Part shown: in pieces, positions 49,801 to 61,025 of the stretch
Position numbering within the stretch: position 1 is the stretch's first letter
Layout: each line of letters begins with the position of its first letter
Assembly (NCBI GenBank): GCA_013399305.1
Contig: VXAI01000067.1
Coordinates: forward strand, 1,297,490-1,361,489
Reading direction: 5' to 3'
DNA length: 64,000 nt
DNA from: Rostratula benghalensis
Taxonomy: Eukaryota; Chordata; Aves; Charadriiformes; Rostratulidae
Position numbers and translations under genes: made by a program
The notes under the pieces: model-generated
Told to the model about the DNA's origin: nothing
Seen by the model: only the letters and a program-made list of their open reading frames with translations
Databases searched by the model: none

Positions 49801-52800
49801 CTTTATGTGGGAGTATAGTGCATATATTACCTATGTGTGTACCAACAAGCAAAACTTAAAGACATATATTTATCTATATAAATGTCACTTTCAGCACAAC
49901 ATAGGATCCACAGATCCTTCAGGCAGGTGTCAATGTCAGATGAGTTGTTATGGTTTCTTTGTTATGTATTGCATGTGTTCTGGTACACTCATGGCGTGGA
50001 TTCTGAAGTGGTCTTTCTAAAACCTCCGTATTTTAAGGAACTTTAATAGCTGTGTTGTCCTAAAAACTATGGAGTGCTGTAAAAATACAGGCTTGAACAC
50101 AATGAAAGATACGGGTTCATTTCAGTAGTTGAAGGCTCTTGAGACTCCTGGAGTGCAAAACCAGTCTTTTGATTTATGTTGTGACTCTGTGTAACATGTG
50201 CAAGTGTGTGCCTTTGTATCGGTGTTCACTTCAGAATGGCATTTGGCTTTACAATGCAGAACTGGAGCCACATGTAAGTGGCTACAGGGGGTGATTTTCA
50301 AAAATAAAAATGCCAGCAAAGTTATCCCATGCTTGCTGACTTCTGGATCACAGATCGTCAGTGAAAGTTAAATTCCTGGTTGCCATTTGGTGCCTTTGGC
50401 ACTTTCCCTCTAGATTTCTAGCAGTTCATATTTTGAAGTTTGCTGAGAGTGCTCAAGGGCTTGCCTCTTTCTCCTGATGTAAAATCACTGGAGTTAGAGA
50501 TGCAGGGGTAAAACAGGAAAAGAGTCAAATGAATGTTGATTGCTTCTGAGAATTAATTCCACACTGCCTTTCTGAAGGTTCAGTGCATATTAGCAGCAGT
50601 GCAGTGGCATGACGGACTGGTAAATATCACTTACTGAGCCCATCATTCATTGCGGAAGAGGACCTGGACCATGCAAATTGGATGATGCTGTGTTTGAAAA
50701 CCAGACAGCCCATAATTTTAATCTGTTAAAAAGGATTATGAATGACATGGATGAAATACAGTGTCAATTCTTTGCAGGATGCCTTTTCTCTGCAACAGCA
50801 GCTGGGAGTGCAGCCCACCAGCAGGCACTGAACGCCTACTCTTAGTTTTTCACCAACTTTGATCTCCTGTCAGGACTGAGCCTAAAACAATGTCCCATTG
50901 GAAACCAAAGAGGCAGAACTACTTTGCCACGTAGAGAGTTAAACCTTCCCACACATGTGTTTATTAATGTGAACAAGCTAATACAGCTGTATTAACATCA
51001 TAATGTTCAGGATCCTTTAAGCTGCCAACAAACTTGTTTGAAGGCAGTCCAGTGCTCGCTGGACACACTTGACTCACTGTTCCTTTTTGTACCAAAGTCA
51101 CTTACAACGTTATAAACAGATATTCAGTAATTTCTACTTTAATTGATAGATGTTTTAACATAATTAAAACATGATTTCTTATAAACCAGTAGGGAGAAAA
51201 TTAATTTTAAAGCCACCACTTTCTCCTTACCAAAATGCATTGTCTGCTGCTCAGAACTATGGAAGGATCACTCCTAATAAGCAGGCTTGATCAGATGCAT
51301 TAAAGACTGCCTGCAAACTGTGTAGTGTTACATTTACTTCCTTTAGGAAAGAGCTGAATCCGAGTTGTGCGTGCATAGAACGAGAATAATCAAAATCTGT
51401 TTTGCAGAATTCAAGGAAACACCTCAAGCCTAAGTATTGAGTACATCTAGCAATAGTAGCCATTTATTGTTTTTTTTGTCATCTCTATCTTTAAAAATAT
51501 CAGATACTTGTGTTTATAGCCAGATCAAAAGAAGAAAGAAAGGAAAAGAAGTTAAAAGTGCCTGAATAAGAAGAAGATTCCTAGTTCCCTAGATTTCCCT
51601 TAATTACTCTTATGTTCTCTAAACTGTACTCTGGGTCTGTGGGTGGAGCGTTGCTAACACCAGTGGTACCCAAGTCAGTGTCATAGAAATTGATGTGAAC
51701 TCTGTATCACTGTGATACTTTCCTGTCCCTCGCAGGGATTTGGGGATAGACAGTTATTAAGTGTGACTAGGAATTGAAATTTAAGGAGTGATCAGTTCAA
51801 TGGCTACTTTTTGCTAGAGGCATGGTATGTAGTAGGTTGACCTAGGCAAAGAAAAAGCAAAAACCACGCTGAGAGCATGCAATATATCAAAGTACAGAAT
51901 TTCTAATCCTGTCCAAAAGCTCCTTGAAAATTAAAATATATTCTTCTATGGCCAATCTGCTGTATTAATAATAGTCTAATCCTATCCATAAATATACCTC
52001 TCCAAATTAATTTAATTAGGTATGAAAATACTGACTGCTCCATTTAGGAGCCTTTTTTGCAAACCTTAACTCACATAAATATGTCATGCAAATCCATGTG
52101 ACTACCTTATGTGCATGAGGAATATCTTTCTGGGTAAAACCTGTTAACTGTGTTTGACTGGGAGGTTTTGCCAAGATTTCTAAGTGTGGAGTACTAGTAG
52201 GACACCAAATAGAAACAGATAACTTGTTTCCAAAAATACCTGTTGTGGGTGGTTTTTTTGAAGTGGGAACACTAGTAAATATGACCTGAGGGAACTTGTA
52301 TCTGTTTTTATGTGGGTTACTCTAGCAGAAATCAAGCACTTACATAGCACATGGAAACCTCTTCAGCCACCTGTTTCTCTGATGCATAATTGTCCATTCA
52401 GGTGCAGATCTGGGATTTTACATGATTTTTTAAAATTGCATAACTTTTTTTTTTTTTTTTCATAATTTCTAGGTCATCTAACCATACTCAGACTGAGGTA
52501 CCCTTATTCAGCCTCTTCTGCTCCAAGTGCTGTTCGGTTCCTGGCTGCCTTTTAGTTTGGCTTATCTAGCTGACAGTCCAGAGCCTGGGAGAGCTGACAT
52601 GCGTAAACAGTCCAGTGGACCTTCTCTGAATGTGCTTTAGACCTAAACCAACAAGGCAGAATATGGGAATGAGCGGATCAGTTCATATGACTGGTTCTTG
52701 TAGAACAGGCAGTAGAACAGCCTTGCACAATATTCAGTAAGGCTGATTAGCCATGCCCAGGCAGGAGCATCATGTCTGTTGTCCTTAGGATCTAAGATAG

Positions 52801-54470
52801 TTGTGAATGAGTTATGCAGAGGTTGAGTCATGTTTCTCTGCTTGGCTCCACCTTGTGCTGTGCAGACATGCCTGGTATTGCAAGGAAGAGCAGCCTGCTC
52901 CACGTCACGCAGCATGACTCTACCTGTGAGAGCACCTGGCTCTCCTGTTCAGCCAGGTACTGTACCTGCTTGACCTCTCGTCTTCTTCAGTGCTTCCCAC
53001 TGCAGTTTATCATAGCCAACTTCTGGTGAGCGCTCCACCAAACTTCTTGCCCTCTGTCAGAACCCTGAATGTTGTTTAAATGTTGTGCTAATATTCTTTG
53101 TGGAGGAGATAAATTCTTAAAAGAGCTTTTGAAGGGGATTATCCAGATTGTGTCTGTTCCTCTAGTCTACCTGACCATGCTCTTTGGGATGGCTCAGTTT
53201 TTAATATTATTGCATAGCTTCCAAGATTAACGAAAAAAAAAGCCCAGCAAAATGCATCTTTAAACATAACTTGCATTACTCCTGGATTTGGTAAATCCCC
53301 TCTGTCCACACAGGATTCCTGTGATCAGTGATAGGACAAACTCAACATAGAGATGTAAAAGCAGACAACAACATGGACATTGTGGCAAACATCTCAGTGA
53401 AAGACATAAAAGTTCAAGTATTATCAGCGCTGACTTACTACAGTGCAGTGTGCAAGCATTGAATTGCTAGTTATTTCTGACTGATACGTGTCATGTATTG
53501 CATCATTTTAATTGCTAACACTCAGGCATCTGTGCTTGCTTTCCAAGCCAGCTCCAGGCCTTGGAAGACCAGGCCACTGCCTACTTCATCAGCCTGCAGC
53601 TGCCTGGGGATGAGCAGATGATGATTGGCTTTTTTTTGGCTTGTGCAGCCCTTCCTGCCTGTGCAGGGAAGGGTTGGAAGGAGTTGCAAGGTGGGGGAGC
53701 GGTTTTACTACAGCAAGTGCAGCTCCTTCCATCTCAGCAATGGCAGGGAGAATGAGCCCTTCCCTTTAGGGCTGCTCTCAGGCCCTGGCCCTCCCTCTTC
53801 CACTTCTGCCCTGTAAGATCAGGGGTCTCCTTTGTCTCCTCTCATTCCCAGTGACCCAAGAAGGGGTGGGGAGCAGCTATGGAAGTCTTGCCCATCTGAG
53901 AACTCTTATCTGGGCGGCCTGTCTTCTGAACAAAAACATGTTTTTCACAATTGTGTTATTCCTTTAGAAGGTGTTTTCTGCTGGCTTGTCTCTAGCAGTT
54001 AAGTTTGACTTGTAACTGCAAATGAATGCCCATTGCCCAAGTTGCTCTGGGAGTAAAATTTCTTATTGGAGCAGTGCTCTGCCATAAAACCACGACTGAG
54101 TTTGTATTTGAAACAACTAGAGATGCTGGTGAAAAAACATTATTAGCAATTAGAATAAAATGAACATTGAATTAATTTTAGGTTCCTTAATACCAGAGCA
54201 AGGGATTTTCTTGCACCTTTATCTTCTCACCATTTTTAGTTCAATTCTCTGCTTAGGAGTTCTTTTCATTTTCTTTCAACTTGGTCTTTTACTTTTATCA
54301 TGAAGCATACAGATGCAAGGAGGTCACGTTTGCTGTAACACCACTGACAGAACTGGGTTTTCCAGGAATAACTATGAGAATTAATTTTATGTCTGGGTGG
54401 GAATAAGGACACCTCCATATTTTTCTCTCAGGAATATATTAACTATTTCCCCCGAAATTACTAGACATGC
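43801..54470. other. Long non-coding stretch, no gene seen
   Basis: This stretch is more than 10 kb without a supportable gene or named repeat. A GC-richer patch at 44200-44600 has a 131-codon open frame (44213-44608) rich in Cys, Gly and Val and without a recognisable domain. T runs occur at about 48169-48179 and 52445-52460. Another GC-richer patch lies at 53540-53830. No CpG island is evident in either patch. Confidence 0.5.
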
Positions 54471-55008
54471 TGTGGTGGGTTGACCTGTTTGGCTGCCACC
54501 CAGCTGCCTTCTCCCTCCCCTCCTCAGTATCACTAATAAGATGGACAAGTATGGGGATTGAGATAAACACAGGGAGATCACTTACCAATTACCCTCATGG
54601 GCAGAAAACACTTGACTTTGGGAAAATTAAAGTAACGTTTTGGCAATTAAAAAGAGTTGGTTGGGGAGAAACCATCCTCCATGGGCTTCAGTCCCTCGGA
54701 ATACAGCCGCTCCAGTGTGGGCTCTCCAGGGGAATCCCTGCTCCGGTGCTTGGAGCTGCTCCTCCTCCCCACCTCCCTCTCTCACCCAGGTGCTAGCAGG
54801 GCTCTTCCTCCCACTTTTTTCCTCACACTCACCATTTTTGAGGGGTTTTGCCCACTCTTAAGTATGTTTCCACAGAGCTGCCACCAGCTTCTCTAGAGGT
54901 ATCTGGTCATTAACTAAGTTTGGTTTGGGGATTCCTGCTTACATCTGTGGAAATCTGGTCTTCATAACCATCTCCCAGAAATGCCTACTTGTAGCTGGTG
55001 AAATACAG
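54471..55008. mobile_element. Avian endogenous-retrovirus LTR, degraded (solo)
   Basis: The segment opens with TGTGGTGGGTTGACC and CCACCCAGCTGCC. It continues with AAGATGGACAAGTATGG, GATCACTTACCAATTACC, CATGGGCAGAAAACA and CTTGACTTTGGGAAAATTAA. It then shows the CTCCAGTGTGGGCTCTCC-type blocks and TTAAGTATGTTTCCACAGAG. This order matches an LTR family that I recall as common in bird genomes. It is shorter than family members I recall, because the middle repeated blocks are mostly missing. The right boundary is uncertain; weak similarity runs to about 55008. No gag, pol or env sequence flanks it, so it is a solo or fragmentary LTR. Orientation was not resolved. Confidence 0.82.
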
Positions 55009-57575
55009 TACTGAGGAGCTAAGGGAAAGATGATGGAAGGGTGGCAGGGCAGCTGCAGGGACCCCACGTGCAGGACCCTGAGCCTCAAGGGGAATGTCCT
55101 TGTGGCAGAGAGGTTTTCACCGTGCAGGCTTTTAGCAACTTTTCCTTGTTTCAGTGAGTGTGAACATGGTGACGTGAGAGTGTGTGATACTGCTTTTTAG
55201 TCTTACTAAAGGCTCTTAAAAACACTCTGCAGAAAATAAGGTGGTACAATGTCAGTGACCTTCACGCTGGAGACAGGTTTTCCCAGTTTTGAGGTAATTA
55301 CCCTGTTCCGAAAGTTCCTGAGGGGCTTATCACATGCTCTGGTGGTGTTCAGAGAGCTGCATGTGCACTGCTGTTAATTCATTTGAGATTTGAAGCAATA
55401 CCTGGGGTGATCTGAACTTACACTTCCCTTTGGTCTGTAGGTCCTTTCAAATAAATACCCCCATCTTATTCCAGGTTGTGCAGCCCTAGGTCCTACTCGT
55501 AGGTCCTCTTTTGCTGTTTTTAACCCCACTGCTGACTGCAGGGCAGCTGTGATAGGAGGATAGGATAGGATCTTTTATCTTATTCTGTAGCTTGTGACCC
55601 ACCTTCATGTTACAGACCCTCCACTGACTAGCCATGGGTTCTGCAGGAAGCACACTAAAGAGAGCTTTGGGGCTTTCTGCCTTTTTATTAAAACTTACAG
55701 GTTGGGATACCACAAAATCTCTAGCCAGAAGTGGAGAGGATGGGAGTGAGCAGCAGAGCGGCAGGCAGCAATCTGTCAGACGCTTCTGGTTAGTCCAGCA
55801 ATCAGATGTCACTGCTGAAGTGGGTGAAACAGCCCTTTTGGCAGCAAGTCCAGCTTGACTTTGTTGAACTTGTTAGTGGGGACTCAAACTGCTAGCGAGG
55901 TTGGCAGTAAATGTGTCACTAGGCATTGAGCTTTCTCTGGGTGGACTGATGGTCACTCCCTCACTGGAGATGAGCCACACTGATGTGTGCCCAACGCTGC
56001 TTTGTGGCTGTTTTCTACAAGCAAGGTAGTTTGAATGGGGCATTGTTGAAAGATGTTTGTGGACATCCTGAATGTGATGACAGTGAAGAATCTTTTGATA
56101 TGCTGGTTTCTTCTCTGGTAGTGTTTCTGAAACACTGGCTGAGCAACCAGAGGGGTACTAAGGAATGCAGCCATGGTCCATTTTCCCTTCCATTGCTGTG
56201 CCTGATTCTTTAATTTCTTACTGAATTGGATTTATTGAAAACATTGTTTCATCAAGTGCAGAAAATAGGTGCACTTCTTCATGTACGCAGTGGAGTTCAG
56301 TAAGCAAGTGTGCATACCATAGATCAGGGAGCTTGCTTTATAGCACCACAATGTACAAAACACACAGCATACAAGAGAGTATTTGAACAGTAAGGTGAAA
56401 GATTGCTTACTTGTTTGGATATTTACTCTTTCTCTTTGCCTCCCTATCATATCAGAACTCTCTCTTGCTTACTCACTCTTACTTATTGTGTCACTATGTT
56501 ACTACCTCTTACTTCTCCCTTTTCCACCTCTGAATATGTCATGTATTTGATTTTCTGTAAACTGAAGCATTGCCCTCACCTGAATTTGCATGTCCTTGCT
56601 TGACGTTTGGACTTGGATAAAGAATCTGTATTTTGCAGAGGTAAAATGCTGGGATGTTACAAACTATTATAGGTGTTCCCTACCTTACGTGAGTTGTGAG
56701 TTGAGTTTTAAAGGTGGTCCTTTCACTGGTGTGGAAGCATGGGCTGTTCTCAGTTCTTTCACAGGCGGCTGTAAGAACAAGTCATTCACAGTCATTCTCT
56801 TAAAAGAGCTCCCTGCTTTTTCTTTAACCACTTAAATGTTGTAGCTGGCTGTTTTCATCAACCACAATAGGAGTTTTGAATCCTTCTGAAAGTTTTCCTT
56901 GTGATACTTCCCTTTTTCATGGAGGCATTATGAGGCAGTTGAAAGTGACAGCTACAATAATTATGAACTAATATAAATGATGGCATCTTCAAAGCCCTGA
57001 AATAAATTTATACAGTTCAGCAAGGTTTCCTCTCATAACCATTCATTGTGAGAGTATTAAAACTTAAATGACAAGAGACTGTTAGGAAGGCAGAGCAAAA
57101 AGCAGCATTTTTCAAAACAGGAAGTAGAGCAGAACAATTACTATTTAACGATACTGGAATTGGAAAATGTATGATGAAGCAGGAGTGTCAAGTTTACTGT
57201 GCACATTGGTACTAGGGCAGGATGTTTTTTGGCAGAGTTTACCCAATTTCTGTTTTTCTGCTTATACATCTATCCTGGTGATATGAAAGGATTCCAGTAA
57301 AAGCTAATCCAGTTCTTGGAATCCCCCACCTCTCCCCCACTTTACCAATCTAAGGCTTGTTTCATGGCACTGCTTCAGTTTTCTGCTTCAAGGACAGCAA
57401 GATGGTTCTCTTGACATGTCAGAGGGCTGCAGCCCTTTGCATAGTTACTGCTATGCTACCTCATTAGGGGAAATAACCCAGAGGTTGTTGCTGCATTGCA
57501 GCATGTCTTCTGACAATGCTGCCTTTACTTAAGCAGCCTTGGTTAAGAATGTTTTTTACTGCTTTGAAGACCATT
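55009..57575. other. Non-coding stretch, no gene seen
   Basis: A short GATAGGA-type simple repeat lies at about 55551-55569. Open frames up to 108 codons lack recognisable domains. No interspersed repeat was named. Confidence 0.55.
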
Positions 57576-57628
57576 ATATCAAATATCAGTCAAACCTATA
57601 TCAAATATCAGTCAAACCAATATCAAAC
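57576..57628. repeat. 22-bp tandem repeat, about 2.4 copies
   Basis: The 22-bp unit starting ATATCAAATATCAGTC occurs at 57576-57597 and again at 57598-57619, differing only in the last base. A partial third copy (ATATCAAAC) follows. The near identity suggests a recent duplication or a length-variable minisatellite. Confidence 0.93.
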
Positions 57629-60600
57629 TTTCTTAGCACAATTAGTAACTAGAAAGACAGCACAGGACCCCAACTCCCACAAGACTAAAATATCTTTATC
57701 CATTTGCCAATAACCTCATCCAAATTGACATCAGTAGTGACTTCATCTGAATCACACATAATCTCTTATTTTTCTTGTATTTTCTCTCTCTGTAACCTAA
57801 AAACCCAAATTAAAATTTTGCCTGCAGTGAGGAATGTTGCACTTTATTTAAAGAATGCTCATTCTCCATGGTAGTTTTTCAAAACAGATCTATCTTGAAA
57901 TCATTCTGCATGTACTAGCTTATATGATCCGCATCTCCCTATACTTACTGACCATTCACCTGGGGCATTTACATGGAAAGAATTTTTCTGTTCTTTAACA
58001 GCACATCTAGACCATCTTCCAGTCTCCTCCCTAAAGTTATAATCTTTTGCATGTGCAGATGATGAGGACATCTCCAACAGAGGGCTGGCTTCAGTTGGGG
58101 AATCAATGCCATGAGCAGATGAGGTCTTGGAAGACATCTATTCAGCTTGAATGGGAATTTTTGTAATAAAGATTGACAGATGAGAAAATACAGAGATTTA
58201 GGGGATGTGATGTATGAGCCAAAAACTTCTATTTGCAGGAAAAGTGTACCATAATTATTCATTCCTTCTTGAAACCTTCTGTAGGTTAAAAAATGCTCTT
58301 AATTCAAAGTGAAATGGATTTTGAATATTTTAAGTATGCTAAATTGTTCAGGCAGGCACTTAACAGTGATGTTCCTACTCACTTCTGTACTGAGAGTGCC
58401 TTGCCCGATTAACACTGCAGGTAATATGACCACCGGGGTTTATTTCCCCTTTGGGTGGCCAGTGGTTTTGGCCCTTTTGCCTCTTTGTTGCAGCTTTTCT
58501 TTATTGGATCTTTTTCCATTTACACTTCAATCTGAGTCCATGTAGCTCTGTGGTTTTCTTGAACAGTATTTTGCAGTCCAGATTTTTACAAAGCATTTCT
58601 AGAGATCCAGTGTGCTCTTTAAAAATCATAGCCTGCTTAAATCTGATGGAAACCTTAGGAAGAAAAAAGTGTTTGGCAGGCTTATTTTCAAGAGACCAAA
58701 GACTTGCAGTGAATATTATTGTGGGATTGAAATGTAAATGTCCATTTCTTCTCTATAATCCCCTGCAAGAAATTGAACTGTCCTTTACATTAGCTTTTGC
58801 CTGGGTATATAGTACTTGGGAATTTACTGGCCCTTGGGAAAGAATTGCCTTTAACTTAAATCAGAATATCTAACTGATACTGGATCTTCCATAACTCTGA
58901 CAGCAAAATACACCCACCTCCACAAAGAAGCAAATGTTTCTTCATTGTCACCAAACTCAGTGACTGTCTCTCATATACTGAAGAAAGAAGCCAGACTTGC
59001 TAAAAAAGTTGTGATATTTAGCAACATTAATTATAGTCACTACATCACCCTGCTACTTTGACTTCTGCCTTTGCTTACTGACAAATGACAGAGTAGTACA
59101 AGCAATATGTAACTTGGCTCCATTTGTTTTGATAAGGGCAGGATCTGAGTGAAATTTTTTTGTTCCAACACAATACAAACAAAGGGAAGGAGGGTCAGTG
59201 CGATCAGTTAATCTGGTACAAGTTAACCCCCGTATTTCTGAACCAAAGTTCAAACTTATTGGAACTGTTCTATATTTTGAACTAAGTGATGCAACCTTGT
59301 TTTAAAGATCAAGTTGTGGAGATTTGCCACTTTTGTAGTGACACCTGCCATCCTGGCTTATGCTGCTCTGCTATTCCCATTTCAGGAGCTTGTACTATTT
59401 GGGAATATGAACTGAGTTACCACTGCCAGTGTAACTGCCCAGGCTGTTTTCTGTGGAGGTGATAATATGTCCTAAACAAAAGCCCTGTTGTGAATATCAG
59501 GAGTATAGACAACAAAACAAAGCTCCTAGCCACAGTAAGATCCAAGAGGCATCTTCCACAGTCTTACTAGTCAGGCCTTAATCCAGAACAATAACAAGCC
59601 ATATTACGGTTGTTCAAAACCTCAGGCAGGTTTTCATAAGATCTATTAAGTTGGGCATCAGAAGAAGAAGAAGATATTTTGACCTTTGCTAGACTGACTT
59701 TGTAAGGAGCCCACTGTGTTAAGAGCTCTCCAGAGAGAACTTGTAGAAGGAGGGAATGTGTTAAAAGGGCAGGTCTTGGTGTGCCTGATACTCTTTTGCA
59801 AAAGTGATAGGTCTGTTACCTATATGAGGAGCTGTGTTGACGGTTAGGGTGGCAGAGCTGTTTATCCTTCAAGGCACGGGTCACAGAATTCAGGAAGACT
59901 GATGTTAGTAGAGACCAGTGTTTCATATTGACTTTAGTCATCCCACTTCTGAAGTGACAATGTTGGGATTTTTTTAGCATTTCTGTTAGGGACTTACTTA
60001 TTGAAAGGGTAAAGAATCCAGCTTATTGCTTGCACAGTTAGAAAAGGCTGCTAGAAACGGAGGTCCAAACCCATGTTGTTTTCTGTAGTGGGAGGTTGTT
60101 TTGACATAATTTTAGGGATGGGTTAGGGTTAGGTATAGGACTAAGGTTTGGTACTGTGGTGCTGAAGGTGTCGTAACAGTGCCTTACGTTTTACTCCAAG
60201 GATTGATTTTTCTGGACTGAATTGTTTGCTTTGGTTTTGGGCCAATTTTGACTCGAGTTGACCCAATTTTTGGAAAAGTAAGGTTCAAGATTGCATATTT
60301 TTGCTGGACTCTGGAGAGTACACAAAATGTGAGGCAGCTGGTGCAGATAAGTGCTGATATCGGTGTTCCATGAGCTTGGGGAACAGTTTTCTGGGTACAT
60401 CTGAGGATGTGGATTTTTTGAGGTTTTCATTATTTTTTTAAAATTTTTTTTTTTTTACAATGCTAGCTGACTAGGTAAAAATATCAGCTCTCCTCTGCAT
60501 CCAATCTAAGGACTCTACCATGCTTATTTCCATCTCATCGGATGATCTTTACCCTGAGGAAACAGCAAGGAACCAAATGACAGCTGCGGCTTTTCAAAGT

Positions 60601-60993
60601 CATAAAAGAGGGAAATATGTGTATGTTCTTATTTATTTATTTTCTCTCCCTATTCTGTATTTTATGCTGAGGCTATGAAGCCTATTGAACTTTTTTTTTT
60701 GAGCCCTTAAGGTATATCCAATGTCACTCAGACATCAAAGCTCCAGAGCTGAAATGGAAAGAGAACAACCAAATTGCATTTAAAGGTTAATAAAATAATG
60801 CTTGTGTTTTCCGTTGTCACAGAATACTAAAAAGAAAAACATTACCTCCATGTTTACAAAGGCGAACAGAAAATAGAGAAATGGGAAGTCAGCTGCGATT
60901 AGCTTAGCCTTTGTTCTAAAAATGATACATCCTTGTGTCATATCAGAGGCAGGATGGGCTCTTGAAGCTGTACTTTTTTGTTTTGCCAGATAT
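57629..60993. other. Non-coding stretch, no gene seen
   Basis: Open frames up to 140 codons (58451-58873) have no recognisable domain. A short interstitial TTAGGG-type patch lies at 60112-60133. No CR1 or LTR was identified. Confidence 0.55.
60112..60133 (+). repeat. Short interstitial telomere-like motif
   Basis: The patch reads TTAGGGATGGGTTAGGGTTA followed by GG, i.e. about three TTAGGG-like units with one degenerate unit. It is too short to indicate a fusion point. Confidence 0.6.
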
Positions 60994-61025
60994 TAAATGA
61001 TCTCAGTGGCCACTGAGATCATTTA
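60994..61025. repeat. 32-bp perfect palindrome
   Basis: The left arm TAAATGATCTCAGTGG (60994-61009) and right arm CCACTGAGATCATTTA (61010-61025) are exact reverse complements with no spacer. The arms are of mixed composition. One further pair matches after a mismatch. As DNA it could extrude a cruciform, and as RNA it would be a tight hairpin. Confidence 0.97.

Noticed and set aside
58451..58873. Open frame of 140 codons on the plus strand
   Set aside because: Hydrophobic, T-rich translation without a recognisable domain; within chance length.
60112..60133. TTAGGG-like repeats as a possible ancient telomere fusion site
   Set aside because: Only about three imperfect units; far too short to claim an interstitial telomere.
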